A stretch of DNA of 64,000 nt from Clostridia bacterium (GCA_910574255.1 CAJTAK010000003.1:1-64000); one strand, 5' to 3'. Positions 18,161 through 26,845 are shown, counted from the first letter of the stretch. Notes: a model not told the origin generated them from the sequence alone. Made by a program: numbers and translations.

Positions 18161-18204
18161 CCGGCTGTCTTTGTCCTTTTGGACAAAGATAAGCCGGTTT
18201 TTTT
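18161..18204 (+). terminator. Rho-independent terminator after the pucR-like gene
   Basis: Stem CCGGCT / AGCCGG plus TCTTTGTCC / GGACAAAGA with a TTTT loop, followed by seven T. A strong terminator that separates the regulator from the permease operon. Confidence 0.9.
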
Positions 18205-18218
18205 GTCCCTTTTTCACT

Positions 18219-18247
18219 TTATAGTGGTAACGTATCAGAAGTATAAT
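18219..18247 (+). promoter_or_regulatory. Possible promoter of the permease-DUF917-hydantoinase operon
   Basis: A perfect TATAAT (18242-18247) 17 bases after a weak TTATAG. The leader to the permease start would be about 370 bases and holds three hairpins (see the following entries). Confidence 0.45.
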
Positions 18248-18387
18248 TTTTAAAGTGTGTGTTTTATAAAACTACAATCAGCAGAATATGTGCCGTGCAT
18301 AGAAGAATGCACCATGTATATTTTGTGGAATTACTAATAGTCCAGCTAAGAAATGTCAAGTGTTTTAAGAAATATTTTATGCTGGAC

Positions 18388-18480
18388 GGTAAAGTCGCAA
18401 AGGCACACGAGAGGAACTTTCATGAGTGCCCTTTCGAATGAAAGTTTCTCTCATTACAGGTGTGCCGAAGTGACTTTACC
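18388..18480 (+). repeat. Long imperfect hairpin A in the operon leader
   Basis: Nested stems: GGTAAAGTC / GACTTTACC (18388-18396, 18472-18480), a 5x5 internal loop, GGCACAC / GTGTGCC (18402-18408, 18460-18466), a 7-base 3' bulge, then a 15-base stem (18409-18423 with 18438-18452) closed by a 14-base loop. It has the same order of stem, internal loop, 7-base stem and 3' bulge as hairpin B, with different sequence. Confidence 0.7.
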
Positions 18481-18490
18481 CTTTAGTACC

Positions 18491-18503
18491 GTTGCGTAGC
18501 AAC
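18491..18503 (+). other. Small hairpin between elements A and B
   Basis: GTTGC-GTA-GCAAC, a 5-base perfect stem with 3-base loop between the two large hairpins. Confidence 0.45.
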
Positions 18504-18511
18504 TTAAAACA

Positions 18512-18602
18512 GCAATATCCTGACAGTGCCAGAACGATTTATGGACACATGCTTTTGTGGCCGGAAATTGTTCTATATGAGTGGCACTGGAAAGGATATT
18601 GC
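18512..18602 (+). repeat. Long imperfect hairpin B upstream of the NCS1 permease
   Basis: Nested stems GCAATATCC / GGATATTGC, a 4x5 internal loop, AGTGCCA / TGGCACT, an 8-base 3' bulge, GAACGATTT / AAATTGTTC, and a 24-base apical arm (18541-18564) containing GGACAC / GTGGCC. The apical arm and the flank 'GGATATTGCGGAAC' closely match hairpin C at 48890-48981. It ends about a dozen bases before the AGGAGG of the permease gene. Could be a structured leader RNA or a small mobile palindrome. Confidence 0.7.
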
Positions 18603-18626
18603 GGAACCAGTATAGGAGGAGTTTTT

Positions 18627-19943
18627 ATGAATGAAAAAAATACCGGCTTTGAAATAAAAGCTGAGCAGCGACAAAGTTGGATCTCCATTGCCATGGTATG
18701 GGCCGGAGGTATGATCTGTGTTCCCTGTCTGATGGTAGGCGGCGTTCTGTCAGGAGGCGGCCTTTCCCTGCCGCAAATTATTATATCCATTCTCATTGGT
18801 TACGGCATGATCTGTGCTTATATGATTTTCATCGGCATGCAGGCCTGTGATACGGGACTTCCTGTAGCTGTTATGGCCGAAGGCGCTCTCGGAAAACAGG
18901 GAGCACGATACATCATCAGCCTGCTTCTTGTTATTGCCTGCATCGGCTGGTTTGGAATCCAGTCCGCCACCTGCGGAACCGCTTTCGCATCCATGCTGGC
19001 TTCTATACTGGGAATGTCCGCTCCCAGCGGAGCAATGACCGCAGCCTGCTCCATTGTCTGGGGCGCTATTATGTTGATTACAGCCTGTGCCGGTTTCAAG
19101 GGTCTGAAATGGCTTAACTATGTGGCCGTCCCTCTTCTGGTGATTGTATGTCTCTATGGTATCATTGCCGGAATCATTTCCCATAACGGAGGAGCTGCCA
19201 TTGCCGCCTATGCGCCGGAGCAGTCCGCAGGTCTTGTCTTTGGGATTTCTATGACCGTGGCTTCCTTTGCTCTTGGCGGTGTTATATCCGCCGATTACTG
19301 CCGCTTCGCCAAAAGCCGCAGTGACGTGGTCAAGTCTTCCATCGCAGGCGTCATTCCGGCAGGACTTTTTATGCTCCTTACCGGTGCTGTTATGAGCATT
19401 GTTACCGGACAGTATGATATCTCCGCCATCCTTGCAAGTCTGGGTGTGCCTGTCATTGGACTGATTGCCCTGGTCCTTGCCACCTGGACCACCAATGTTA
19501 CAAATGCTTACTCCGGAGGCCTCGCCCTCTCCAATCTGTTGGGCTTTGACGAGAGCAAATTCACGATTACTACCGGAATCGCCGGTGCCATAGGAACACT
19601 TCTGGCTGCCTTTGGCCTTTTGAATGCCTTTCAGGGATTTCTTTCATTAATGTCCGCCCTGATACCGCCTCTGGCCGGTGTTGTCATTGCCGATTATTGG
19701 GTTGTATGTAAAGGAAATAAGGAAAACTTTAAACAGAATTCCGGTTTCTCCTTTCCTGGTGTGGCAGCATTTACCATTGGAGCCCTTGCAGCCTGCATTA
19801 CCGGAGGGACCTTTGCTTCTTTCCCGGGCTTAGTGGAAACTGTGCCGTTTCTGAATCTGCCATTCTTCGTAGGACCGGTAAATGGCATTGTTCTTTCTCT
19901 GGCTGTTTACATAATTTTAAAAAAATCAAATAAAAATCAATGA
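18627..19943 (+). CDS. NCS1-family cytosine/purine/hydantoin permease
   Basis: Inner-membrane secondary transporter of about 438 residues with twelve hydrophobic segments, of the nucleobase-cation-symport-1 family (CodB-like; 'MVWAGGMICVPCLMVGG', 'SADYCRFAKSRSD', 'LATWTTNVTNAYSGGLAL'). These import cytosine, allantoin, hydantoins or related bases with a cation. The ATG at 18627 has AGGAGG at 18614-18619; the frame runs upstream through hairpin B but has no site there. The stop overlaps the next reading frame, so the three genes form a tight operon. Hydantoin-type or purine-derived substrate is inferred from the hydantoinase downstream. Confidence 0.88.
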   Translation: MNEKNTGFEIKAEQRQSWISIAMVWAGGMICVPCLMVGGVLSGGGLSLPQIIISILIGYGMICAYMIFIGMQACDTGLPVAVMAEGALGKQGARYIISLLLVIACIGWFGIQSATCGTAFASMLASILGMSAPSGAMTAACSIVWGAIMLITACAGFKGLKWLNYVAVPLLVIVCLYGIIAGIISHNGGAAIAAYAPEQSAGLVFGISMTVASFALGGVISADYCRFAKSRSDVVKSSIAGVIPAGLFMLLTGAVMSIVTGQYDISAILASLGVPVIGLIALVLATWTTNVTNAYSGGLALSNLLGFDESKFTITTGIAGAIGTLLAAFGLLNAFQGFLSLMSALIPPLAGVVIADYWVVCKGNKENFKQNSGFSFPGVAAFTIGALAACITGGTFASFPGLVETVPFLNLPFFVGPVNGIVLSLAVYIILKKSNKNQ

Positions 19944-19960
19944 AACTAGGAGGTTCTATT

Positions 19961-21055
19961 TTGCGAAAACTTGGAATTGCTGAAATTGAAGACATTGCTT
20001 TGGGCGCTGCGCTCCTTGGAGCCGGCGGAGGGGGCGACCCCTATGTGGGCAAGCTGGTTGCCATAGGAGCCGTCAAAGAATGCGGCCCTGTTACGCTTTT
20101 GGATCCGGATGAGGTGCCGGATGATGCCCTGGTGGTTCCCATCGCTATGATGGGTGCTCCTACGGTTCTGTCGGAAAAAGCCATCGGCGGAACGGAATAC
20201 CAGACACTCTATGATACGGTTTCTACCTTTTACGGAAAACCCATTTACGCCTTTATGCCCATTGAGGCCGGCGGCGTAAACTCCATGCTTCCCATTGCGG
20301 CGGCAGCCCGTCTGGGACTGCCACTTGTGGACTGTGACGGCATGGGCCGGGCATTTCCGGAGCTCCAGATGGTGACCTTTACCATCGGCGGCGGCTCTGC
20401 CACCCCTATGGCTCTGGTGGATGAAAAGGGGAATTCCTGCATTTTCCGTACAATTACCAATAAATGGACGGAGGAGCTTGCCCGGGCAGTCACCATGTCC
20501 TGCGGCGGTTCCGTGTCTGTCTCCCTCTATTCTATGGAGGGTGCTTTTATGAAGCAGTATGCCGTGAAAGGCATTGTCACCCGCAGCCAGACTCTGGGTT
20601 CTGCCATCCGCCGGGTAAAGGAGGTTTCCGACTGCACGCCGGAGGAGGAATTCCTGCGTATTACCGAGGGGATTCGGCTTTTCAAGGGTAAAATCAGTGA
20701 TGTGCTCCGTGAGGTCCGTGGAGGCTTTAATTTCGGCAAGGTTCTTCTCACCGGCATTGGCGATTACAAAGGAAAGTCTGCTTATGTAGAGTTTCAAAAC
20801 GAAAATCTCACTGCCGCAGTGGAGGGGACATTGCTTGCCACGACACCGGATCTTATCTGCCTGGTGGATACGGAAACCTTTCAGCCGGTTCCCACCGATG
20901 CCCTCAAATACGGTAAGCGTGTGATGGTGGTAGGGCTTCCCTGCTTTCCTCTTTGGCGTACCAAGGAGGGGCTTGATCTTGTGGGGCCCAGGTATTTTGG
21001 CATTGATACGGATTATATTCCATTGGAAGAGCGTTGTAAAGGAGGTGTCCTATAA
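19961..21055 (+). CDS. DUF917 (S-methyl thiohydantoin desulfurase-like) protein
   Basis: A cytoplasmic protein of about 364 residues matching DUF917 / S-Me-THD: N-terminal 'IALGAALLGAGGGGDPYVG', 'VDCDGMGRAFPELQM' and the C-terminal 'VEGTLLATTPDLICLVDTET'. Family members sit next to hydantoinase-like genes and are thought to act on cyclic imides or thiohydantoins. The best start is TTG at 19961, seven bases after AGGAGG (19948-19953); the ATG at 19940, which overlaps the permease stop, lies before that site. Its stop overlaps the next ATG by one base. Confidence 0.85.
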   Translation: MRKLGIAEIEDIALGAALLGAGGGGDPYVGKLVAIGAVKECGPVTLLDPDEVPDDALVVPIAMMGAPTVLSEKAIGGTEYQTLYDTVSTFYGKPIYAFMPIEAGGVNSMLPIAAAARLGLPLVDCDGMGRAFPELQMVTFTIGGGSATPMALVDEKGNSCIFRTITNKWTEELARAVTMSCGGSVSVSLYSMEGAFMKQYAVKGIVTRSQTLGSAIRRVKEVSDCTPEEEFLRITEGIRLFKGKISDVLREVRGGFNFGKVLLTGIGDYKGKSAYVEFQNENLTAAVEGTLLATTPDLICLVDTETFQPVPTDALKYGKRVMVVGLPCFPLWRTKEGLDLVGPRYFGIDTDYIPLEERCKGGVL

Positions 21056-22608
21056 TGTATAAGCTTGGAATTGATGTAGGCGGCACAAATACGGATGCCG
21101 TTTTAATAGACGAACAGCTCCATGTAGTCGCCAGTGTAAAGCAGCATACTACAAAGGATGTGTACAGCGGAATTCTTGCGGCGGTCCGTGCTATTCTTGA
21201 TGAATCCGGTGTGGATCGCTCTGAGATTCGGCAGGCTATGCTGGGAACTACTCAGTGTACCAATGCCATTGTGGAGCGGAAAGGGCTTGCACCTATCGGA
21301 ATTCTGCGGATTGGCGCCCCTGCTGCCCTTGGTATTCCCCCTATGGTGGATTGGGCGGAGGATCTGAAAGCAATTGCTGTTGATACGGCCATGATTGGCG
21401 GCGGTTTTGAGTATGACGGCAAGGAGCTTGCGTCTTTTGATGTGGAAGCAGCAAGGAGCTTTTTTCTGCGGTTAAAGGAAAAAGGCGTTAAGTCTGTTGC
21501 TATTTCCTGTGTATTTTCCACTGTCCGCAATGAGCATGAGTTGGAAGCCGCAAGGCTGTGCCGGGAGGTTATGGGGGAAGATGTTCATGTATCCATTTCC
21601 AGTGAGATTGGTTCTATGGGGCTGATTGAACGGGAGAATGCCACCATTTTAAATGCGGCTCTCTATCATGTGGCCGAATCCTTTACGGAGGGCTTTGCCC
21701 GCAGTCTTGAGGATGAGGGGATTACCAATGTAGATATTTATCTCTCCCAGAATGACGGTACGCTTATGACTATGGAGTATGCAAGACGGTATCCGATTCT
21801 GACCATTGCCTGCGGGCCTACCAATTCTATTCGGGGGGCTTGCTATCTAAGCAGCCTTAAAGATGCGATTGTGGTGGACGTGGGCGGCACCACTACAGAT
21901 CTGGGTGTGATTCAAAATGGATTTCCCCGGGAATCCGGTGTGGCTGTTACCATCGGCGGTGTCCGCACGAATTTCCGGATGCCGGATGTGATTTCGATTG
22001 GCCTTGGGGGAGGTTCGATTGTTCGGGAGCAGCCTGACGGAACGGTTACGGTAGGGCCGGATTCGGTTGGTTATCAGATTACCAAGAAAGCTTTGATCTT
22101 TGGCGGCGATGTGTGTACGGCTACGGATATTGCGGTGCGGCTTGGGTTGACGGATTTGGGGGATAAGTCGAAAGTTGCTCATTTGAGTGAGGATTTTGCA
22201 GGGAAAGCTTTGGCGGCTGTTACGGAGCTTGTGGAGGATAGTCTTGATGCTATGAAAGTGTCCAGTGAGGATGTGGATCTTATCCTGGTAGGGGGCGGAT
22301 CAATTATTCTTCCGGAAGCGCTGGCCGGGGCCAGGATGGTTGCCAAGCCGGAGGCCGGCGGTGTGGCGAATGCGATCGGATCTGCTATTTCTAAGGTTTC
22401 GGGGAATTATGAGAAGCTGGTGGATTATCTGGTTACGCCACGGGAACAGGCCCTTGAAGAGGCCAAGGCTGATGCAATAGAGCTGGCTGTGGAGGCCGGG
22501 GCTGTTCGGGAGACAGTTGAGATTATTGATGTGGAGGATGTTCCGCTGCAGTATTATCCGGGGAATACGAACCGGGTGAAGGTGAAGGCGGCTGGGGATC
22601 TGAGGTAG
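21055..22608 (+). CDS. Hydantoinase/oxoprolinase A-family protein
   Basis: A 517-residue ATP-dependent ring-opening enzyme homologue (HyuA / N-methylhydantoinase A family) with the actin-like fold. 'GIDVGGTNTDAVLID' at the N-terminus and 'VVDVGGTTTDLGV' near 280 are the two phosphate-binding loops, and 'LILVGGGSIILP' is near 405. In the family, ATP hydrolysis drives opening of a lactam or hydantoin ring. GGAGG precedes the ATG, which overlaps the DUF917 stop (TAATG). No HyuB subunit follows; proteins of this class paired with DUF917 appear to work without one. Precise substrate unknown. Confidence 0.88.
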   Translation: MYKLGIDVGGTNTDAVLIDEQLHVVASVKQHTTKDVYSGILAAVRAILDESGVDRSEIRQAMLGTTQCTNAIVERKGLAPIGILRIGAPAALGIPPMVDWAEDLKAIAVDTAMIGGGFEYDGKELASFDVEAARSFFLRLKEKGVKSVAISCVFSTVRNEHELEAARLCREVMGEDVHVSISSEIGSMGLIERENATILNAALYHVAESFTEGFARSLEDEGITNVDIYLSQNDGTLMTMEYARRYPILTIACGPTNSIRGACYLSSLKDAIVVDVGGTTTDLGVIQNGFPRESGVAVTIGGVRTNFRMPDVISIGLGGGSIVREQPDGTVTVGPDSVGYQITKKALIFGGDVCTATDIAVRLGLTDLGDKSKVAHLSEDFAGKALAAVTELVEDSLDAMKVSSEDVDLILVGGGSIILPEALAGARMVAKPEAGGVANAIGSAISKVSGNYEKLVDYLVTPREQALEEAKADAIELAVEAGAVRETVEIIDVEDVPLQYYPGNTNRVKVKAAGDLR

Positions 22609-22637
22609 TTGGATGTTGTAGTGCTGTGTGTTTAACC

Positions 22638-22764
22638 GGAGGGAACTCCAGGGGGCGGAGACATTTCCATATCCTTAAGCAATAAGGAATCCTCCCACCT
22701 TGTGGGTCCCTCCTTATTACAACGTTCGCAATTTCTCGTTACAGATGTTAGCCCCCTGGATCTC
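22638..22764. repeat. Multi-stem palindrome F in a convergent gap
   Basis: Outer stem TCCAGGGGGC (22647-22656) / GCCCCCTGGA (22751-22760), then ACAT / ATGT, an inner AATAAGGA / TCCTTATT (22681-22688, 22711-22718) and an apical CCCAC / GTGGG. It lies between convergent genes and has no strong T tract. The 'GGGCGGA..ACAT / ATGTTAGCCC' core resembles parts of palindromes D (32931-33015) and E (42105-42281). Confidence 0.6.
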
Positions 22765-22807
22765 CTGTTTTGTTGGATGGATTCAAGTATGTGTATGGCT
22801 TTGTTTT

Positions 22808-24904
22808 TTATTTTTCCATTGTGATTTCTCCTGAGATTCGCCACCATGTCCCTCCGAAATCTAAGGGAACTTTTTTCATGGGGACGTGGAGGTAATCAAG
22901 GGAATCGCTTCCGTCACGACGGATGGTTACATAAGCTTCTGTCTCATCGCCGTCCAAATCTTCCTTGGTGACGGAGATGGATAATATGGTGATTTCCTCA
23001 TTTGTTTCACCAAAATATGGTAATTTTATACCAGGAACCGTATAGTATTCATTGACTTGTTCTGTCTGACCAGTAAGGTACAACGGAATGGCATTTTCAA
23101 TTACTTCTGTGATTCCTGCGTCTGTATAATTTACATTTGTAAATTCCCATTTTCCCTCTCCTATGTAATTTAAGGAGGCTTCTAATTCATGGCCTGGATA
23201 GTTGCCTGTATGATTTATATGGGAATAACCGGCCAGCTCTGCACGGAGTATTATTTTTTCTTCTACAAATCGGAAGTCTATCTGAGATCCGACATAGTAG
23301 GCATATTCGTTGTCTAATTCTTCCTGATCTACTTTTTCTATGACACCGGTAGGTTCTCCGTCAAAAATAAGCCTCACGCCTTCTTCTGTGTACTGGGTGT
23401 CAAAATGTGATGTTAATTCTTCCGTATAATCATCTTCTAAGTAGTGATAGATGTTCCAGGAGCTGTCCGGAGCCTTATCTACCATAAATAGGGAACGGAT
23501 GGAGATCCCTGTCCCATGAAGAACATATGTGATAATAGCAAGCTCCTCTTTACCATCATTGTCAAAATCCTGCTCCTGAATCAAGGGTTCTGTTTGGTAA
23601 TTGGATATGAGTGGAACTTCAGCATATACAAGACAATCTGGTGTCCGAACTACCATTGCTTCTCCCTCATGCATACTGTAAAGGGAAAAGTCCTCTGTCT
23701 CGCTCATTAAACTCATCTCTGACTCATCAAAGCCCGGTTCCATTCCTGCATGTCCGGTTCCTACTATTATTTTATCTGTCCAGAATTCTTCCTCGCTGCC
23801 GTCAGTCTCCCCGCTGTTTTCATCCGGCTTTACCGATTCTTCAGGTAAGGTCCCGGCCAAAAGAGCTTCTTTGTGCGTGTCTGCAAGTGCTTTTCCCCCT
23901 TCTTCTCCTGCGGTTAGAAAGGAAACGCCGCAGCCGCTGATCAGCAGCAGAAGCAGAAAGCTTATGAGCATATGGGGGCGTTTTGTATTCAATACATGGC
24001 AGATTCTTCTTTTTGTGCTGCTTTCGCCAAAATAGAGTACTGGTGAAAATCCTCTGCTTTTGCAGGCGAAGTCCAATAGTGTCTGGGCGTAATGCTTTTT
24101 TTGTACCGTGCTCTTTCTACGGAGAACACATTCATCGCAGTACATTTCCATATCACGGTTCATGGTTCGAAAAGCAAGCCACACCAGAGGATTGAACCAG
24201 TGGATAATCAGTGCCAAAACCGCTATACATTTGATCCAGGGATCCTGGTTGCGGATATGCCTGCGCTCATGGTCCAGGATATCCTTAAGCTGCTCTTTTT
24301 CGCCTTCCAATTCCTGTGGAATGTAGATTCTTGAAGGGAAGCCGGGCATTACAAACGGTGTGTCAATCTGCGTTGTGCTCCATACGTCATGATCCCTTTG
24401 AATGGCTGAGGCAGCTCGTTTCTTTAATCTTCTCCACCCAGCCAGATTGACTGCCGTAAGCCCTGCGGCCCCTAATATCCATAAGGCAAACAGGACCTCT
24501 GTTACTCCTAATGCAGTTTCTTTTGCGGCTCCTGACTTTTGTCCCTGTATTTTAGAGCCCGTTCCTGCCGCCACACCGGATGAAAGATTATTTCCGGGGG
24601 AACCTGCAATGCCATCGGGCATTTCTATTTCTATTCCTGTTTCTTTTTGGCTCTCCGTCTCCCTAACGCCAGTTACCTGCTTCTTGGAAAATGCTTGTCC
24701 TGTTTCCGGCATCAGGTTCCTTACCGTATGGAGAGAGCCCAAATTCGCCGGCGGCAGCAGAAGTACCAGAAGCAAGACCAGCCAGAGAATCCGGACATAC
24801 AATTTGGATAAGTCCCCTGTAATTTTGCGAAAGAGGAGAATTCCCAAGATTAATACGGTTCCTGACAAACTATTTTGTAATAATTGATTTAAAAATGCTG
24901 TCAT
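22808..24904 (-). CDS. BlaR1-like M56 family metalloprotease/sensor (second pair)
   Basis: A 698-residue membrane protease and sensor. N-terminal helices (about 15-55), a cytoplasmic loop, the zinc motif HERRH in 'LDHERRHIRNQDPW' near residue 213, and later helices including 'MLISFLLLLLISGCGVSFL' near 320. The large extracellular C-terminal half (about 350-698) has no penicillin-binding motif; it is acidic and contains segments such as 'FDNDGKEELAIITYVL' and 'KEDLDGDETEAYVTI' that look like calcium-loop or repeat-propeller strands. It is translationally coupled to the repressor upstream (ATGA overlap at 24901-24904). The signal sensed is unknown. Confidence 0.87.
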   Translation of the reverse strand: MTAFLNQLLQNSLSGTVLILGILLFRKITGDLSKLYVRILWLVLLLVLLLPPANLGSLHTVRNLMPETGQAFSKKQVTGVRETESQKETGIEIEMPDGIAGSPGNNLSSGVAAGTGSKIQGQKSGAAKETALGVTEVLFALWILGAAGLTAVNLAGWRRLKKRAASAIQRDHDVWSTTQIDTPFVMPGFPSRIYIPQELEGEKEQLKDILDHERRHIRNQDPWIKCIAVLALIIHWFNPLVWLAFRTMNRDMEMYCDECVLRRKSTVQKKHYAQTLLDFACKSRGFSPVLYFGESSTKRRICHVLNTKRPHMLISFLLLLLISGCGVSFLTAGEEGGKALADTHKEALLAGTLPEESVKPDENSGETDGSEEEFWTDKIIVGTGHAGMEPGFDESEMSLMSETEDFSLYSMHEGEAMVVRTPDCLVYAEVPLISNYQTEPLIQEQDFDNDGKEELAIITYVLHGTGISIRSLFMVDKAPDSSWNIYHYLEDDYTEELTSHFDTQYTEEGVRLIFDGEPTGVIEKVDQEELDNEYAYYVGSQIDFRFVEEKIILRAELAGYSHINHTGNYPGHELEASLNYIGEGKWEFTNVNYTDAGITEVIENAIPLYLTGQTEQVNEYYTVPGIKLPYFGETNEEITILSISVTKEDLDGDETEAYVTIRRDGSDSLDYLHVPMKKVPLDFGGTWWRISGEITMEK

Positions 24905-25296
24905 TCCTCACCCTCCTCCGATGCCTGATTAATCAGCTCCTGAAGCTCCCGAGCTTCTTTCTTTGTCAGCTTTTCCTCCTGAAGAAATGCGGCGATAAAG
25001 GCAGGCAGGCTTCCCCGGAATTTTTTCTCCAGAAATTCTCTGCTTTCCTGCCGCTGTATCTGTCCCCTGGATACCAGGGTGCGAACTATGGCATTTTCAT
25101 TTCTGACAATCTGTTTTTCTCCCAGGCTGCGTAAGATGGTGTAAGTAGTAGACTTTTTCCATCCCAGCCCTTCTCTGCACAGACCTACCAATTCCATGGA
25201 ATTGACAGGCTCCACATCCCATAGGATATCCATGAGGCGGTATTCGCTTTCATTGATGTGGTAGTCCATATGTATTCCTCCTGTTTTCGAATACAA
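24901..25296 (-). CDS. BlaI/MecI-family repressor (second pair)
   Basis: A 131-residue winged-helix repressor ('INESEYRLMDILWDVEPVNSME', 'KKSTTYTILRSLGEKQIV', C-terminal 'KEARELQELINQASEEGEE'). It is the first gene of the unit, followed with a 4-base overlap by the M56 protease. Two copies of a palindromic operator with core TATAAGTATA precede it, so autorepression is very likely. GAGGA precedes the start within normal distance of a conventional ATG; an alternative start a few codons in (MDYHINESEY) is also possible. Confidence 0.9.
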   Translation of the reverse strand: MYSKTGGIHMDYHINESEYRLMDILWDVEPVNSMELVGLCREGLGWKKSTTYTILRSLGEKQIVRNENAIVRTLVSRGQIQRQESREFLEKKFRGSLPAFIAAFLQEEKLTKKEARELQELINQASEEGEE

Positions 25297-25382
25297 GAAA
25301 CCTTAGTCCTGCTCATATAGCTTTGGCAGGAGCATGCTCCGTATGATTGAATGTCATGATTTATGTCTTTCGTTTTTTGTTT

Positions 25383-25400
25383 GGTTTATAAGTATAAACC
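25383..25400. promoter_or_regulatory. BlaI operator, downstream copy
   Basis: A perfect 8-base inverted repeat GGTTTATA-AG-TATAAACC, placed between the promoter and the blaI-like start. Confidence 0.75.
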
Positions 25401-25411
25401 TTTTTCTTATT

Positions 25412-25440
25412 AGTCTATACTTATAAACCTGATTTGTCAA
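25412..25440 (-). promoter_or_regulatory. Promoter with overlapping BlaI operator, second pair
   Basis: Minus-strand TTGACA (25435-25440), 17-base spacer and a poor -10 TAGACT (25412-25417). The operator copy GGTTTATAAGTATAGAC (25413-25429) overlaps spacer and -10, the classic arrangement for repression. Confidence 0.7.
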
Positions 25441-25500
25441 GAGATTTCTGATCCTTTGTGTCTATTATTTTATATTATTTTTGCATTATTTTTGCAAAAG

Positions 25501-25616
25501 AAGCTGTTCACCAATAAGTATTTCAAAATAATGGCGGGAAGATAGGATATTTTAAGAAACCATATCTTCCCGCCATTTTATAAATGAGCCGAATTATTTC
25601 TGTTTGCAAACAGCTT
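25501..25616. repeat. Nested palindrome G downstream of the PD-(D/E)XK-like gene
   Basis: Inner perfect 14-base stem ATGGCGGGAAGATA (25531-25544) / TATCTTCCCGCCAT (25563-25576), enclosed by AAGCTGTT (25501-25508) / AACAGCTT (25609-25616). The right end also contains the palindrome CTGTTTGCAAACAG. It starts three bases past the stop of the 25619-26464 gene and may serve as its terminator, although the T tract is weak. Confidence 0.55.
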
Positions 25617-25618
25617 AC

Positions 25619-26464
25619 CTACAGGTACATACCTGCCTCTTTTGATGTAAGTGCATAGTTTTTCATAAGTATTTCCCTGATTTTCTCATTATCCGCACCC
25701 AGATCCCGAAAACTCCTTACAGCTTTCTGAATAGCTTCCTGAACCTTTGATTCAACAATTTTATTTATCTCCGGCTCCATTAGTTCCAATAATGCGTTAC
25801 ACACGCTATCACCTCCTCGCAATTCATTGGCAATGTGGCAATTGGCTTTGATACTTACCTCCAATACACTATCCGCAAGCTCCTTTTCCTGTTTCTTTGA
25901 AAGAGCATTAACATGTTCTAATAATTCCTTTAAATCTTGTTTTTCCATTTTATCGGACAAGGCTTTCAGCCAAATATGGTTTCTTTTATCTAATTCTCCG
26001 GTAACAATGATCTGTGTTGGAAAAAGAACATTGTCCAATATGTAATATATCCCTTGATATGGATTTGTCATCCTCACACCATGTTTTTCAAAATAGTTAA
26101 ATAAACCAACCGGCTTTGCTTCCCTGACTATGGAAACAGTTATGTCCTCCACCGTCCTATCATCTACACATTCCCCATATGCCTTATACAAACTGGCATA
26201 TGCTCCTGATTTATAAAACACGTCAATATCCAGATGATCCTGCGGCGATTTATACTCCATAATATTATGCCCTCGAAATAATTTACCTATTTCATTTTCA
26301 ATCTGAACATGAGCATTCTTTTTAATTACCAAAAGGTCTATGGCCAATGGTTTCATATTTAAATTATATTCTTTTTCATAAATCAAATCAGCCCGGTTGC
26401 CGGCCAATTCAAGATTCATGGCTGCCACGAATCCCGGATGCCATTGAACCTCAATATCTTTCAT
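25619..26464 (-). CDS. PD-(D/E)XK nuclease-like (Rpn/transposase-associated) protein
   Basis: A 281-residue cytoplasmic protein. 'LAIDLLVIKK' followed by 'IMEYKSPQDHLDIDVFYKSGAYA' resembles the catalytic region of the Rpn / PD-(D/E)XK transposase-related family. The C-terminal end has a helical linker and 'LGADNEKIREILMKNYALT', a typical tail of these proteins in Firmicutes. Family members are usually multi-copy and mobile, but no ends or target duplication are visible here. AAAGGAAA precedes the ATG at 26464. Exact function unknown. Confidence 0.6.
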   Translation of the reverse strand: MKDIEVQWHPGFVAAMNLELAGNRADLIYEKEYNLNMKPLAIDLLVIKKNAHVQIENEIGKLFRGHNIMEYKSPQDHLDIDVFYKSGAYASLYKAYGECVDDRTVEDITVSIVREAKPVGLFNYFEKHGVRMTNPYQGIYYILDNVLFPTQIIVTGELDKRNHIWLKALSDKMEKQDLKELLEHVNALSKKQEKELADSVLEVSIKANCHIANELRGGDSVCNALLELMEPEINKIVESKVQEAIQKAVRSFRDLGADNEKIREILMKNYALTSKEAGMYL

Positions 26465-26681
26465 ATTCGTTTCCTTTCTTAAATTATAACAGATTCTAAC
26501 ATTTTTACAACGATAGCGTTTTTCTTTTTTACCTCCCCTCAGCCCAGTTTATTATGTTTTGAGAAATGCGGCCGAACCGACCTGAACAAAATAATCCTCT
26601 TTTGAAAGAGTTATTGATAGATTAAATAATATCTAATTTGCATCAAAAATTCAATCAGCTTTTTCAGACAAAAAACGACTG
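26465..26681. other. AT-rich intergenic region, nothing recognised
   Basis: Between the PD-(D/E)XK-like gene and the terminator of the cysteine desulfidase unit. It presumably holds the promoter of the former; I see no clear boxes and no coding frame. Confidence 0.4.
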
Positions 26682-26713
26682 CCCCATACCTCGTGGTAAG
26701 AAGCAGCCGCACT
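26682..26713 (-). terminator. Terminator of the cyuA-like gene
   Basis: On the minus strand CGGCTGC pairs with GCAGTCG (one G-T pair) around a short loop and is followed by TTTTTTG, about 130 bases past the stop codon. Confidence 0.6.
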
Positions 26714-26845
26714 GATTTATTCTGTATTCTTATTATTTATGTATGAATTCCACGCTTTCCATGTACCCGGACAGAAACTTTTCCATTGAGATTTTTCCCT
26801 GAATCCACCATCATATTCAGCTCATATTCCGCTGGAAGAATAGCT

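Noticed and set aside
18388..18602. CRISPR-like repeats
   Set aside because: The palindromes are hairpins of unequal sequence without regular spacer units; no cas genes are present.
19946..20797. 283-codon minus-strand frame
   Set aside because: Antisense to the DUF917 gene, which has a good ribosome binding site, operon overlap and family motifs.
13937..25440. Beta-lactam resistance island
   Set aside because: BlaI/M56 pairs are present, but neither sensor has a penicillin-binding domain and there is no beta-lactamase or PBP2a-like gene nearby.
25619..26464. Complete insertion sequence around the PD-(D/E)XK-like gene
   Set aside because: No matching terminal inverted repeats or target duplication could be found; the nearby palindrome G is nested and one-sided.
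26714..26845. Open stretch on the minus strand after the cysteine desulfidase stop
   Set aside because: Short frames such as one ending 'VHGKRGIHT' can be read, but there is no start with a site and no recognisable family.
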